DNA of 60,885 nt from Centipeda flueggei ATCC 43531. Its GTDB lineage: Bacteria > Bacillota > Negativicutes > Selenomonadales > Selenomonadaceae. Under the pieces are notes generated by a model, which was given only the letters and a program-made list of their open reading frames with translations, was not told where the DNA came from and searched no databases. Positions 53,095-60,457 of the stretch are shown piece by piece. Made by a program: the position numbers and the translations under genes. The stretch is from positions 1,093,826 through 1,154,710 of the forward strand of contig NZ_GG694006.1 of NCBI RefSeq assembly GCF_000160695.1. Reading direction: 5' to 3'. How positions within the stretch are numbered: the first letter of the stretch is position 1; each line of letters opens with the position of its first letter.

Positions 53095-53634
53095 CTAGTT
53101 CGCCATTAACTCTGCCGTCATCGCTGCCAGACGTCCCTTGATGCTGCCGTCGATGCGGCGGTCGCCGATGCGCACCACCACGCCGCCGATGAGCGAGGGG
53201 TCGCGGTGCTCGCGCAGGGAAACCTCTTTGCCCGTCACGCGTCCGAGCTTTTCCATCAGCTCTGCCTTCTGCGTGTCGCTGAGCGGCTCCACGCTCGTGA
53301 CATCCGCTACGGCGATGCCGAGCTTCTCATTCGAGAGCTGCACAAAGATCGCGCTGATCGCCTCGAACACCATCATGCGCCGCTTGTCGATGAGCAGCAG
53401 AAGGAAGTTCAGCACCATCTCGCGCACATCGTCCCCGAACACTTCCTTCAGGAGGGACTTTTTGTCCTCGGGCTGGACGTTCGGGTTGCAGAGGTACGCC
53501 TTCAGCTCCGGACAGTCGACGTATGTCTGCTGCACCTTGGCGAGGTCATTCCCATAGGCGCTGAGCGCGTTCTCCTCGCACGCCAGCTCGAAGATCGCAC
53601 GCGCGTACTTGCGCGCCAGCTCCATGTTCAGCAT
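53095..53634 (-). CDS. atpH: ATP synthase delta subunit
   Basis: A 179-residue peripheral-stalk protein (OSCP type) that links F1 alpha to the b subunits. The N-terminal six-helix domain (ELARKYARAIFELACEENAL...LLLIDKRRMMVFEAISAIF, 4-90) and the C-terminal domain (VTGKEVSLREHRDPSLIGGVVVRIGDRRIDGSIKGRL, 133-171) with the family's DPSLIGG-x-V motif are both present. The start overlaps the end of atpF by 7 bp. Confidence 0.96.
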   Translation of the reverse strand: MLNMELARKYARAIFELACEENALSAYGNDLAKVQQTYVDCPELKAYLCNPNVQPEDKKSLLKEVFGDDVREMVLNFLLLLIDKRRMMVFEAISAIFVQLSNEKLGIAVADVTSVEPLSDTQKAELMEKLGRVTGKEVSLREHRDPSLIGGVVVRIGDRRIDGSIKGRLAAMTAELMAN

Positions 53635-54152
53635 GACGCGTCACCGACTTTTTTCGCATCGAGCTTTGCGATGAACTCGCCGATGATGGCATCGTTGTCC
53701 TTTGCGTCCAGATTCTTCTGGATGATCTTGCCCGCCGCTGCAAGCGACAGTGCGACAACCTCGGCCTTCAGCTGTTCCACCGCATGGGTGCGTTCGCGCT
53801 CCATCTGCTCCTCGGCAGACTTCTTCATCTGCTCGATCTCACGCTTCGTCGCCTGGATGCTCGCCTCGCGCTCCTCGCCGGCACGCTTTTCCGCCATATC
53901 GACGATCTCCTGCGCCTTTGTACGCGCCGCAGCGAGCTGCGCCTTGTACTCGCTCAGCGTCGCCTCCGCTGCCGCGGCATCCGCATCCGCCTTCTCGATG
54001 CTCTCAGCGATCTTCGCCTTGCGCTCGTCCATCATGCGCACGATCGGCTTGTATGCCACCGCGCGCAGAAGTGCAACGAGAATCAGGAAGTTGATGATTT
54101 GGATGGGCAGCGTCCCGTTGAGATCAATCAGGCCTTGCGTAATTTCACTCAA
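53628..54152 (-). CDS. atpF: ATP synthase b subunit
   Basis: A 174-residue stator subunit. One hydrophobic N-terminal helix (about 13-33, LPIQIINFLILVALLRAVAYK) is followed by a long, charged, Ala-rich coiled coil that reaches the F1 head. The single-copy gene implies a b2 homodimer. The ATG lies 39 bp after atpE; its stop overlaps the atpH start by 7 bp. Confidence 0.96.
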   Translation of the reverse strand: MSEITQGLIDLNGTLPIQIINFLILVALLRAVAYKPIVRMMDERKAKIAESIEKADADAAAAEATLSEYKAQLAAARTKAQEIVDMAEKRAGEEREASIQATKREIEQMKKSAEEQMERERTHAVEQLKAEVVALSLAAAGKIIQKNLDAKDNDAIIGEFIAKLDAKKVGDASC

Positions 54153-54191
54153 TTCCTATGCCCCCTTTGCAAAATCCGTGCCACATGCGTC

Positions 54192-54518
<327 letters not shown>

Positions 54519-54536
54519 TCACGACCGATACTGCCG

Positions 54537-55217
54537 TTAGTGACCGTCGTCCGTCTTGATGGCAGCGCCGATGTACGCCGTCGACAGCATCGTAAAGACC
54601 AGTGCCTGCACAATGCCGACGAACACGCTGAACGCGAGCCAGATCACCGACGGGATCGTCGAACCGTTCCCGAGGAGCTGCAGCAGGATGTGAATCAGAA
54701 TCTCACCCGCCAGAATGTTGCCGAAAAGACGGAACGACAGCGTAATCGGTTTCGCGAGCTCCTCGACAATGTTGATGATGATGAACGGTGCGACCGGCTG
54801 GAAGAAATGTGCCACATAGTGCATTCCCTTCACCGCCAGTCCCAGGACGTGCATCATGACGATGACCAGCAGAGCCAGTCCCAGGGTGGTGTTCAGATCA
54901 TTTGTCGGCGATGCCATCGTCGGAATAAGACCAATCCAATTCGACACGAGAAGGAACAGGAACAGTGACACGATGAACGTGGACAGGAATCCACGCCCGC
55001 GCGGGCCCATGTTCTCCTCCACCTGGTCATGCAGCGCCTCAATCACCGTCTCCATCATCATCTGCCAGTTGGACGTCGGCACAACCTTCAGATTGCGTAC
55101 CGCCAGCCAGCCGATCAGGAGCACCACGGCCATCGAGATCCACGTCATGACGAGGGTCTGTGAATTGAAGGTAAATCCGGCGATCTGCACTGCCTCGCGA
55201 ACACCGATTTCGTGCAT
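54537..55217 (-). CDS. atpB: ATP synthase a subunit
   Basis: A 226-residue stator channel subunit of F0 with five to six hydrophobic segments. The essential Arg of the proton path is in EELAKPITLSFRLFGNILAGEI (about residues 148-170, in LSFRLFGN), and the last helix ends with FTMLSTAYIGAAI. Shorter than E. coli AtpB (271), as usual for Firmicutes. The start is the ATG of MHEIGV with GGGAGG upstream; the frame is open another 159 codons upstream only because it runs antisense-like through atpI. Confidence 0.96.
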   Translation of the reverse strand: MHEIGVREAVQIAGFTFNSQTLVMTWISMAVVLLIGWLAVRNLKVVPTSNWQMMMETVIEALHDQVEENMGPRGRGFLSTFIVSLFLFLLVSNWIGLIPTMASPTNDLNTTLGLALLVIVMMHVLGLAVKGMHYVAHFFQPVAPFIIINIVEELAKPITLSFRLFGNILAGEILIHILLQLLGNGSTIPSVIWLAFSVFVGIVQALVFTMLSTAYIGAAIKTDDGH

Positions 55218-55249
55218 AACCTCTACCTCCCTCGGGGGTCTCCCCCCTC

Positions 55250-55651
55250 CTACTTCGAACCATCCGTCGGACGGTCCTTTCCATCTGCGTACAAGGCCCT
55301 GCCGATCAGCTGCGCCATCATCAGCACGTGCATCAGAAGGAATCCTCCCACTGCCGCGAAGAAATGCCGCACGCCCGTTATCGTTGCCGCCCAGAGAACC
55401 GCTCCGATGAGGACGAGCATCAGCATCAGCCCGATCTGCACCTGCGCCGCACCGCCTGTCCCGCGCCGCGCCGCACGCAGAAGGCGCCGCGCAAGCTGGA
55501 CAAAGTAGAGCGCCGCCGCCGCCGCGCCCGCCGTGAGTGCCCCGATGAGCGCAAGCTCTCCCATCATGAGGAGAGCCGCCGCACCGAGGAGAACCGCCGC
55601 CGCGAACGCCAGACCGACCTGCCTCCAATACGCCGATAAAACCTGCCTCAT
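55250..55651 (-). CDS. atpI: ATP synthase subunit I
   Basis: A 133-residue membrane protein with four hydrophobic segments in two pairs (about 11-52 and 76-118). In this place, directly before atpB, it is the AtpI/UncI-type accessory protein thought to help c-ring assembly or Mg2+ supply. Sequence conservation in the family is low, so the call rests on topology and position. The start is the ATG of MRQVLS, preceded by GGAGGAGGAAT; 13 further upstream codons are in frame but read through the leader hairpin. Spacing to atpB is 32 bp. Confidence 0.85.
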   Translation of the reverse strand: MRQVLSAYWRQVGLAFAAAVLLGAAALLMMGELALIGALTAGAAAAALYFVQLARRLLRAARRGTGGAAQVQIGLMLMLVLIGAVLWAATITGVRHFFAAVGGFLLMHVLMMAQLIGRALYADGKDRPTDGSK

Positions 55652-55677
55652 ATTCCTCCTCCGACCGCGCACGCAAC

Positions 55678-55706
55678 AAAAATCCGACATTCATCGTGAA
55701 TGTCGG
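55678..55706 (-). terminator. Terminator-like hairpin in the ATP synthase operon leader
   Basis: On the minus strand a perfect 10-bp stem, CCGACATTCA / TGAATGTCGG with loop CGA, is followed by ATTTTTGTT. It ends 27 bp before the atpI ATG. No minus-strand gene lies close upstream, so it most likely sits in the operon's own leader and could attenuate transcription. A downstream GTCGG beside the ribosome site could pair with the CCGAC of the hairpin as an alternative fold. Confidence 0.6.
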
Positions 55707-55935
55707 CGCACGCGCCGTCTTCGTTGAATATCAGTACCCTATACCATATTCGACACAAATTCGAAAAATCCTTGCTCAGTGTATACAATATGCAATGGTC
55801 TCTTTCAAATGTTCCGTCAATACGATAAAGGCAGACTATCTACATCCGCCGCAGCGATGTATCGTCCTTATGGCTATTATACGGGCTTCCTGCCATTTCT
55901 GCAACCGCATTTTAATGTCTAATTGAATTTTATTC
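55707..55935. other. Intergenic region before the ATP synthase operon, no gene seen
   Basis: About 230 bp between the leader hairpin and the promoter of the 56054 gene. The ATP synthase promoter should lie here on the minus strand; TATAGG near 55740 and TACTGA nearby are possible -10 boxes, but no good -35 goes with them. No convincing coding frame. Confidence 0.4.
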
Positions 55936-55964
55936 TTGTATAACATCATAGGCTTTGATAAAAT
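55936..55964 (+). promoter_or_regulatory. Promoter of the 56054-56314 gene
   Basis: TTGTAT (55936-55941), 17-bp spacer, TAAAAT (55959-55964). It leaves a leader of about 80 nt. Confidence 0.6.
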
Positions 55965-56053
55965 GTTCGACACATATACCGCGTCCTATCCCCTGTTCTG
56001 ATGGAGAAAGCCTCGCAGCGGGAGGATACATCAGACCATGATTGGAGGAATCC

Positions 56054-56314
56054 ATGACCATCGAGGGAGCTGTCATCATCGAGAAGGGCGTCACCTTCGC
56101 CATCATCCACGTCGCGCCTGAGGTCACGCGCTACACCATCAAATCCACGCAGACCCGCCGCGCCCTCATGCGCTTCTTTCCCGGCATGCCTATCATCCTC
56201 ATGAGCCTCACGGCGCAGGGCAAACCGCAGTACTACGGACGCAAGGACATCGTGGACTTTTTGAGCAGCGTACGTCTGAACCAGATCCCGTGGAAGAAAT
56301 ATCATATAGTGTGA
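56054..56314 (+). CDS. Small conserved-looking hypothetical protein
   Basis: An 86-residue soluble protein. It begins with strand-like segments (TIEGAVIIEKGVTFAIIHVAPEVTRYTIKS), then a helix and a basic C-terminus (RLNQIPWKKYHIV). The start phrase MTIEGAVIIEKGVTFAIIHV resembles one-sheet regulatory or toxin-antitoxin folds only in a general way, and I assign no family. The ATG is preceded by GGAGGAATCC, an excellent ribosome site, and by a good promoter, so the gene is probably real. It is divergent from the ATP synthase operon. Confidence 0.7.
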   Translation: MTIEGAVIIEKGVTFAIIHVAPEVTRYTIKSTQTRRALMRFFPGMPIILMSLTAQGKPQYYGRKDIVDFLSSVRLNQIPWKKYHIV

Positions 56315-56411
56315 AAGAGCGGCGCCTTTGCCGTATGGCAAGTGCTCCACTCCTATTTCATAATACCCCTTGCAGGCGGCAATGCAGATATTCTTTTCAT
56401 CAAAGGCAGAG

Positions 56412-56446
56412 GGAAGCACTGATAAATTCAGCACTGCCATCTTAGC
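56412..56446. repeat. Dispersed palindromic repeat, half copy (copy B)
   Basis: GGAAGCACTGATAAATTCAG is identical to the minus strand of copy A (8285-8340), and similarity continues to CTTAG at about 56445 and then stops. The second arm is missing. Confidence 0.65.
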
Positions 56447-56485
56447 ACATCCTTTTCGCTTTATTGTACCATATTCGGTACAAAA

Positions 56486-56519
56486 GAAAAAGAGCCGTCA
56501 TGCTTTCGCACAACAGCTC
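56486..56519 (-). terminator. Terminator of the DUF4198 gene
   Basis: On the minus strand GAGCTGTTGTGC / GCATGACGGCTC with loop GAAA, allowing wobble pairs, followed by TTTTTC. It lies 20 bp past the stop. Confidence 0.65.
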
Positions 56520-56538
56520 CGTTTTTCTCGGTGTCCCT

Positions 56539-57261
56539 TTACTCTGCCGGCAGGATGAACGACAGCGAGCTGAAGATCTTCTTCGTCACGTTCGGATTGT
56601 CCGTCGGGAAGCCGACCTCGACGCCGATCACGTTCAGGCCGTTGTTCGCCACGCGCACGGAGACGAACCCATCTGCATCCGCCTGCGTCTCGGCCGTCAG
56701 GTTGCCGAGCACATCCGCAATGACAGGTGCATTCGCGTACGGCTGACCATCCTTATAGATGCGCAGGTTCAGCGTGTCGCCGCGCCGCAGGGTCAGCGGG
56801 TTCACCATCGGCACGATCTGGATGGGCACATTGTAAATCCCCGCCGGACGCACCTTGTCGCTCCAGTAGTGGACGTTGTACTTGTAGGCGTACGTCACCG
56901 ACACGAGGTTCTCGATGTTCGAGTAGTCGCGCGTCGGAATGACCTTGCCGTCCGTCGTCTTGGCGAAATAGCCGTAGTCGAAGAACGTCGCCGTCACGCC
57001 GAGATCATCGCCCGGCACAATGGTGATGTTCTTCTCGCCGTCCACGCGCTCCACCGTCGTCGGCTGGAAGTTCACATCGTACGCATCAATGCGCTGGACA
57101 CATGCGGGATCGTACGCATTGTCCAGAGGCCCCTCGCCGAGGACGAGTGCCTTCGTATCGACGCGGTTCGCGAAGAACACGCCGTGTGCATCCGTCGATG
57201 CCGCCGTCATTGAGAGCCCGATGGCCGCACCGAGTGCCGCCGCCAAAATCTTTTTCTTCAT
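56539..57261 (-). CDS. DUF4198 exported protein (NikM-like fold)
   Basis: A 240-residue protein with a signal peptide (about 1-25, ending TDAHG). After cleavage the N-terminus starts near His26-Gly-Val-Phe-Phe, the start typical of DUF4198, whose relatives include periplasmic or membrane-linked nickel and cobalt uptake parts with an N-terminal His. The C-terminal half has the carboxypeptidase-like beta domain (PLTLRRGDTLNLRIYKDGQPYANAPVIADV, about 155-184). Metal binding is a family-based guess. The ATG has AGGAGG upstream and a strong promoter at 57303-57331. It stands alone. Confidence 0.82.
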   Translation of the reverse strand: MKKKILAAALGAAIGLSMTAASTDAHGVFFANRVDTKALVLGEGPLDNAYDPACVQRIDAYDVNFQPTTVERVDGEKNITIVPGDDLGVTATFFDYGYFAKTTDGKVIPTRDYSNIENLVSVTYAYKYNVHYWSDKVRPAGIYNVPIQIVPMVNPLTLRRGDTLNLRIYKDGQPYANAPVIADVLGNLTAETQADADGFVSVRVANNGLNVIGVEVGFPTDNPNVTKKIFSSLSFILPAE

Positions 57262-57302
57262 GGAACAACCTCCTATGAATGAATAAAATCAACTTACTTG
57301 CT

Positions 57303-57331
57303 ATTATACCGGAAACAATATTTATTTGCAA
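57303..57331 (-). promoter_or_regulatory. Promoter of the DUF4198 gene
   Basis: On the minus strand TTGCAA (57326-57331), 17-bp spacer, TATAAT (57303-57308); predicted start near 57296. Confidence 0.7.
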
Positions 57332-57431
57332 TCAAATTCACGAGATCGTGCAGATGCTTGCCTGCACAGATCATTTTTGTTACACTACAAAAAATCACAG
57401 ATATTATGGGGCTCCCGCACAAGGAGGAACG

Positions 57432-58178
57432 ATGATGCGACATCTGCTCAGCATGGCTCTCTGTCTCTGCCTGCTCATTCCCGTATCCACATCAGAAGCA
57501 CAGGAAAAAACCGCCGACACAGGCGATCTGTCTGCGGCAGTTGAACTCCTCCGTACCGTAGAGAAAACGAACATCCACTATGTCGAGCTCCCCCGGCTCC
57601 CTGCCATCACCGCAAATGATCCGCGCTATGCCGAGGTTGACCTCAGCGCGATCCCGCCGGAGCAAATCTACCCGCCGCTGAGTTACGTGCTGACCAATCT
57701 CCCATTCTACCCTTCACTTGCCACACCACTCTTCTGTCAGATGGCAAAAGACCCACAGGTCATCTCAGACAGCGAACCGCTGCTCCTGCTCCGCATGGCA
57801 CCCATTGACAGCGGGCTGACGAGAATTCTATTTCCGGACGAGCGTGAGGAGATCGTTTCCGTGATAGAGCACCTCGTTCTCCTAAAAAACGGAACCCTGC
57901 TGGAATCACCGGACGATTACATCATCACATACGATGCCGCCAAAAACCCGGTCGCACGATTCGGTTACTACGACCTTCTCAGGCTCAATAAAAAATATCA
58001 TTTTACCTCTCCCGAAATCTATGACATTATCTCCTCCTCGCCCGCACATCAATTCGCCAAGGGAAGCCGTGAATATCGATATGCACAGCATCTCTATCAC
58101 ATTATGCCGAACTCTATCGAATACCCGATGGTTTTTGAGCATTATTACGACCCGAGCCGACACAAATTCTTTTCATGA
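57432..58178 (+). CDS. Exported protein of unknown function, paralogue 1
   Basis: A 248-residue protein with a signal peptide (about 1-22, MMRHLLSMALCLCLLIPVST). The mature part has YAEVDLSAIPPEQIYPPLSYVLTNLPFYPSL in the middle and GSREYRYAQHLYHIMPNSIEYP near the end. Both blocks recur in the next gene's product (DIDRSALPPVDQPMPALSAL and GDREYALAQHMLQTAMPAEIP), so the two are diverged tandem duplicates. No catalytic motif is seen. The start is one of two adjacent ATGs after AAGGAGG. Gene order suggests co-evolution with the two exported proteins that follow. Confidence 0.72.
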   Translation: MMRHLLSMALCLCLLIPVSTSEAQEKTADTGDLSAAVELLRTVEKTNIHYVELPRLPAITANDPRYAEVDLSAIPPEQIYPPLSYVLTNLPFYPSLATPLFCQMAKDPQVISDSEPLLLLRMAPIDSGLTRILFPDEREEIVSVIEHLVLLKNGTLLESPDDYIITYDAAKNPVARFGYYDLLRLNKKYHFTSPEIYDIISSSPAHQFAKGSREYRYAQHLYHIMPNSIEYPMVFEHYYDPSRHKFFS

Positions 58179-58241
58179 TTTTCGATCCGATGTTACGATA
58201 TGCTCTGTGAAGTACGTATTCATAATTAGGGAGGAACGTAT

Positions 58242-58982
58242 ATGCATCTTGTCAAATCCATCGCCGCCGTCACCGTCACAGTCCTCACCCTCACCGGCAC
58301 AGCATCCGCCGCAGACGGCATCGGAGGATCGGAGCGGCGCGATACCATCCAAGAATACAAGACCTACGAAGAAGCAGAGGCTGCTATCCGAAAGCATCTC
58401 GACGAAGAAGCCGAAAACGCAAAACGAGTCCCCCTTTCGGTCGATGAATGCAGAGTGATTGTAATGAATGACGCTCTTTATAAAGACATCGACCGCAGCG
58501 CGCTCCCGCCCGTCGATCAGCCCATGCCTGCACTGAGTGCACTTTTCAGCAGTCTGCTGTATCTGTCGAATCTCCAGCTCGTTGTCACAGAGGGCAGAGA
58601 GGCGCGTACCGAGAACACCATCCGAACGGGGTACCCCACACGTTGGTTTCGCACCGTAGACAGCCGCAATGCCAAACGATACCATTTGTCCAATGGAAAA
58701 CAGGTCATCATGTCACTTGCGCTTGAGATCGTTCACAAGAAAGACGCTACGAAATCATTCGCGAATGACTTCAATTTCTTCATCTACGACGCCGATGATC
58801 ACCCGCTCATGCGGATCAGCGGTGCACAGCTGCCCGATCTCAGCCATGCAAAGTCAACAGCGGAGTCATTGAACATCATCGCCGCTGCGAACGGTACGCC
58901 GCTGACCGAGGGCGACCGCGAATACGCGCTCGCACAGCACATGCTCCAAACGGCGATGCCGGCAGAAATCCCGCGTAAATGA
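58242..58982 (+). CDS. Exported protein of unknown function, paralogue 2
   Basis: A 246-residue protein with a signal peptide (about 1-23, MHLVKSIAAVTVTVLTLTGT). The first mature 50 residues are charged and helical; the rest shares two blocks with the preceding product and may form one domain of about 180 residues. The ATG is preceded by GGGAGGAACGTAT, nearly the same leader as that of the next gene, which suggests that the upstream stretch was duplicated too. No recognised family. Confidence 0.72.
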   Translation: MHLVKSIAAVTVTVLTLTGTASAADGIGGSERRDTIQEYKTYEEAEAAIRKHLDEEAENAKRVPLSVDECRVIVMNDALYKDIDRSALPPVDQPMPALSALFSSLLYLSNLQLVVTEGREARTENTIRTGYPTRWFRTVDSRNAKRYHLSNGKQVIMSLALEIVHKKDATKSFANDFNFFIYDADDHPLMRISGAQLPDLSHAKSTAESLNIIAAANGTPLTEGDREYALAQHMLQTAMPAEIPRK

Positions 58983-59089
58983 AGCTGCACACGAATCTCA
59001 CACAATACTAATGTCCATTTCATCATTCTCTATCCTATCCTGCGATATTCTTTTTGGAGTAATGACTCTGACATCAAGGAGGAACGTAT

Positions 59090-60031
59090 ATGAACATGGT
59101 CAAATCCATTGCCGCCGCTGTGCTCGTCATGGCAGTCGCGGCGCTCTCTCTCCTGCCGCAAACAGCAGAAGCGGCAACTGACTGGGACGGCGGACGCATC
59201 CGCGCGGAGGGGACGGGCATCGCCCCCGCACGCACGGTGAGTGCTGCACAGGCGCGTGCCCTTGCCCGCCGTGCCGCCATCGCCGACGCCTATCGTCAGC
59301 TCGCCGAGCAGATTCAGGGCGTCGCCGTCGATGCCTCGACCACCGTCGAGGACATGATGGTTACGAATGACAGCGTCCGTACCCACGTCAGTGCTCTTGT
59401 GCGCGGTGCACGCATCGTCGAGGAAAAGGCACTGCGTGACGGTGCCTACACCGTCACCCTCGATGTGCCTGTCTTCGGTGTCAGCTCCCTCGCGGGCTCC
59501 GTCTTTACTCCGAACACTGCGCGCGAACAGTGGGCATCGCCGGACAGCGTCTATGAGCCCTACACCCCGCGCGACTACGACACGACGGGCTACGGCACAT
59601 ACGGCCGCCGCGGCGCTTACGACGGCACGACGACCACGCCGGCCGCACCTGCGCGCCGTTCCCCCTCCACCAGCTCTGCCGCGAGTGCGCCCAATGGACG
59701 CGCCATCGGCGGCTACACGGGACTCATCGTCGACTGCCGCGGCATGGGCCTGCGCCCCGTCATGAGCCCTGTCATCAAGACAGAGAACGGCCGCCCCATT
59801 TACGGCTACAAGAACCTTGACAGCGACAAAGTCGTCGCAAACGGTATGGCAGGCTACGTTCGCAGTGAAGCGGATGCCACGCGTGCCGGACGGAACCCGC
59901 TCGTCGTCCGCGCCGTTCGCGTGGACGGCAATGCGAACCCCGTCCTCTCTGCCGAGGATGCACGCCGCGTCCTCATCGAGAACGGCGCAAGCGGTTTCCT
60001 CGACGCAACGAACGTCGTCTTTATCCGCTGA
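59090..60031 (+). CDS. Exported LPP20-like protein
   Basis: A 313-residue protein with a signal peptide (about 1-28). Residues about 36-125 fit the LPP20/FlgT-N-like fold: RIRAEGTGIAP followed by a long helix QARALARRAAIADAYRQLAEQIQGV, then strands including VRGARIVEEKALRDGAYTVTLDVPVFG. A Thr/Ser/Pro-rich linker follows (about 150-205), then a C-terminal domain (GYTGLIVDCRGMGLRPVMSPVI...GASGFLDATNVVFIR) that recurs with LPP20 domains in Negativicutes exported proteins. No Cys for lipidation is present. AAGGAGG precedes the ATG. The transcript ends in the palindrome at 60048-60095. Confidence 0.78.
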   Translation: MNMVKSIAAAVLVMAVAALSLLPQTAEAATDWDGGRIRAEGTGIAPARTVSAAQARALARRAAIADAYRQLAEQIQGVAVDASTTVEDMMVTNDSVRTHVSALVRGARIVEEKALRDGAYTVTLDVPVFGVSSLAGSVFTPNTAREQWASPDSVYEPYTPRDYDTTGYGTYGRRGAYDGTTTTPAAPARRSPSTSSAASAPNGRAIGGYTGLIVDCRGMGLRPVMSPVIKTENGRPIYGYKNLDSDKVVANGMAGYVRSEADATRAGRNPLVVRAVRVDGNANPVLSAEDARRVLIENGASGFLDATNVVFIR

Positions 60032-60047
60032 GCAAAAATAAATACAC

Positions 60048-60095
60048 AAAACACCGTATTGTTATGATAAAGATCATAAACAATACGGTGTTTTT
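60048..60095 (+). terminator. Terminator of the LPP20-like gene, containing the mop operator
   Basis: AAACACCGTATTGTTATGAT pairs with ATCATAAACAATACGGTGTTT, with one bulged base and a 4-nt loop, followed by TTTTTG. The tip of this hairpin is the Crp/Fnr-type palindrome of the next gene. Confidence 0.7.
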
Positions 60096-60105
60096 GTGTT
60101 ATAAT
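60062..60105 (+). promoter_or_regulatory. mop promoter with Crp/Fnr-type operator at -41.5
   Basis: TTATGATAAAGATCATAA (60062-60079) is a perfect palindrome; in the 5-6-5 frame it reads TATGA-N6-TCATA, akin to TGTGA-N6-TCACA before narG. A perfect TATAAT lies at 60100-60105, so the start is near 60112 and the operator centre is at -41.5, the standard class II activator place. No good -35 is visible, as expected for an activated promoter. Confidence 0.7.
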
Positions 60106-60135
60106 GCGGGGACTATCAAAAAAGGAGGAAACTAT

Positions 60136-60357
60136 ATGAAACTTAGTGCAAGAAATCAGCTTAAGGGCAAAGTCGTCTCCATCGAGAAGGGTGCCGTCAA
60201 CGGCATCGTCCACATCGAGCTCAAAGGCGGCGACGTGGTTGCATCGACGATCAGCATGGATGCCATCAAAGAGCTCGGCCTCGAGGTCGGCAAGGAGGCA
60301 TACGCCGTCATCAAGGCAACGTCCGTCATGGTCGGCGTCGATCATCACCACAGCTAA
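60136..60357 (+). CDS. TOBE-domain molybdate-binding protein (molbindin)
   Basis: A 73-residue single TOBE/MOP domain: MKLSARNQLKGKVVSIEKGAVNGIVHIELKGGDVVASTIS, then LGLEVGKEAYAVIKATSVMVG. Molbindins form hexamers that bind molybdate and keep or deliver it inside the cell. The C-terminal His-rich end (DHHHS) is unusual and could bind another metal. AAAGGAGGAA precedes the ATG. Its promoter carries the same kind of operator as narGHJI, which encodes a molybdenum enzyme, so molybdate handling is likely co-induced with nitrate respiration or anaerobiosis. Confidence 0.92.
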   Translation: MKLSARNQLKGKVVSIEKGAVNGIVHIELKGGDVVASTISMDAIKELGLEVGKEAYAVIKATSVMVGVDHHHS

Positions 60358-60393
60358 GGAAGCGCCGATAACCTCATTTTATCAGCGATTTCC
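60358..60393. repeat. Dispersed palindromic repeat, short copy (copy C)
   Basis: GGAAGCGCCGATAA and TTATCAGCGATTTCC frame only 7 bp between them. The arms match those of copy A (8285-8340) with the middle deleted. It starts at the stop codon of the TOBE gene. Confidence 0.6.
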
Positions 60394-60414
60394 CAAAAGC
60401 TGCTATGACAGTAT

Positions 60415-60457
60415 AAAATCCCCGCACATCGGACATTCCGGCGTGCGGGGATTTTTT
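60415..60457. terminator. Terminator between converging genes
   Basis: AAAATCCCCGCAC / GTGCGGGGATTTTTT with a partly paired loop. It serves the TOBE gene and the GntR-type gene. Confidence 0.8.

Noticed and set aside
55217-55694. A 385-residue AtpB with a long N-terminal extension
   Set aside because: The extension runs through atpI in another frame and has no ribosome site; the ATG at 55217 has GGGAGG and gives a normal AtpB.
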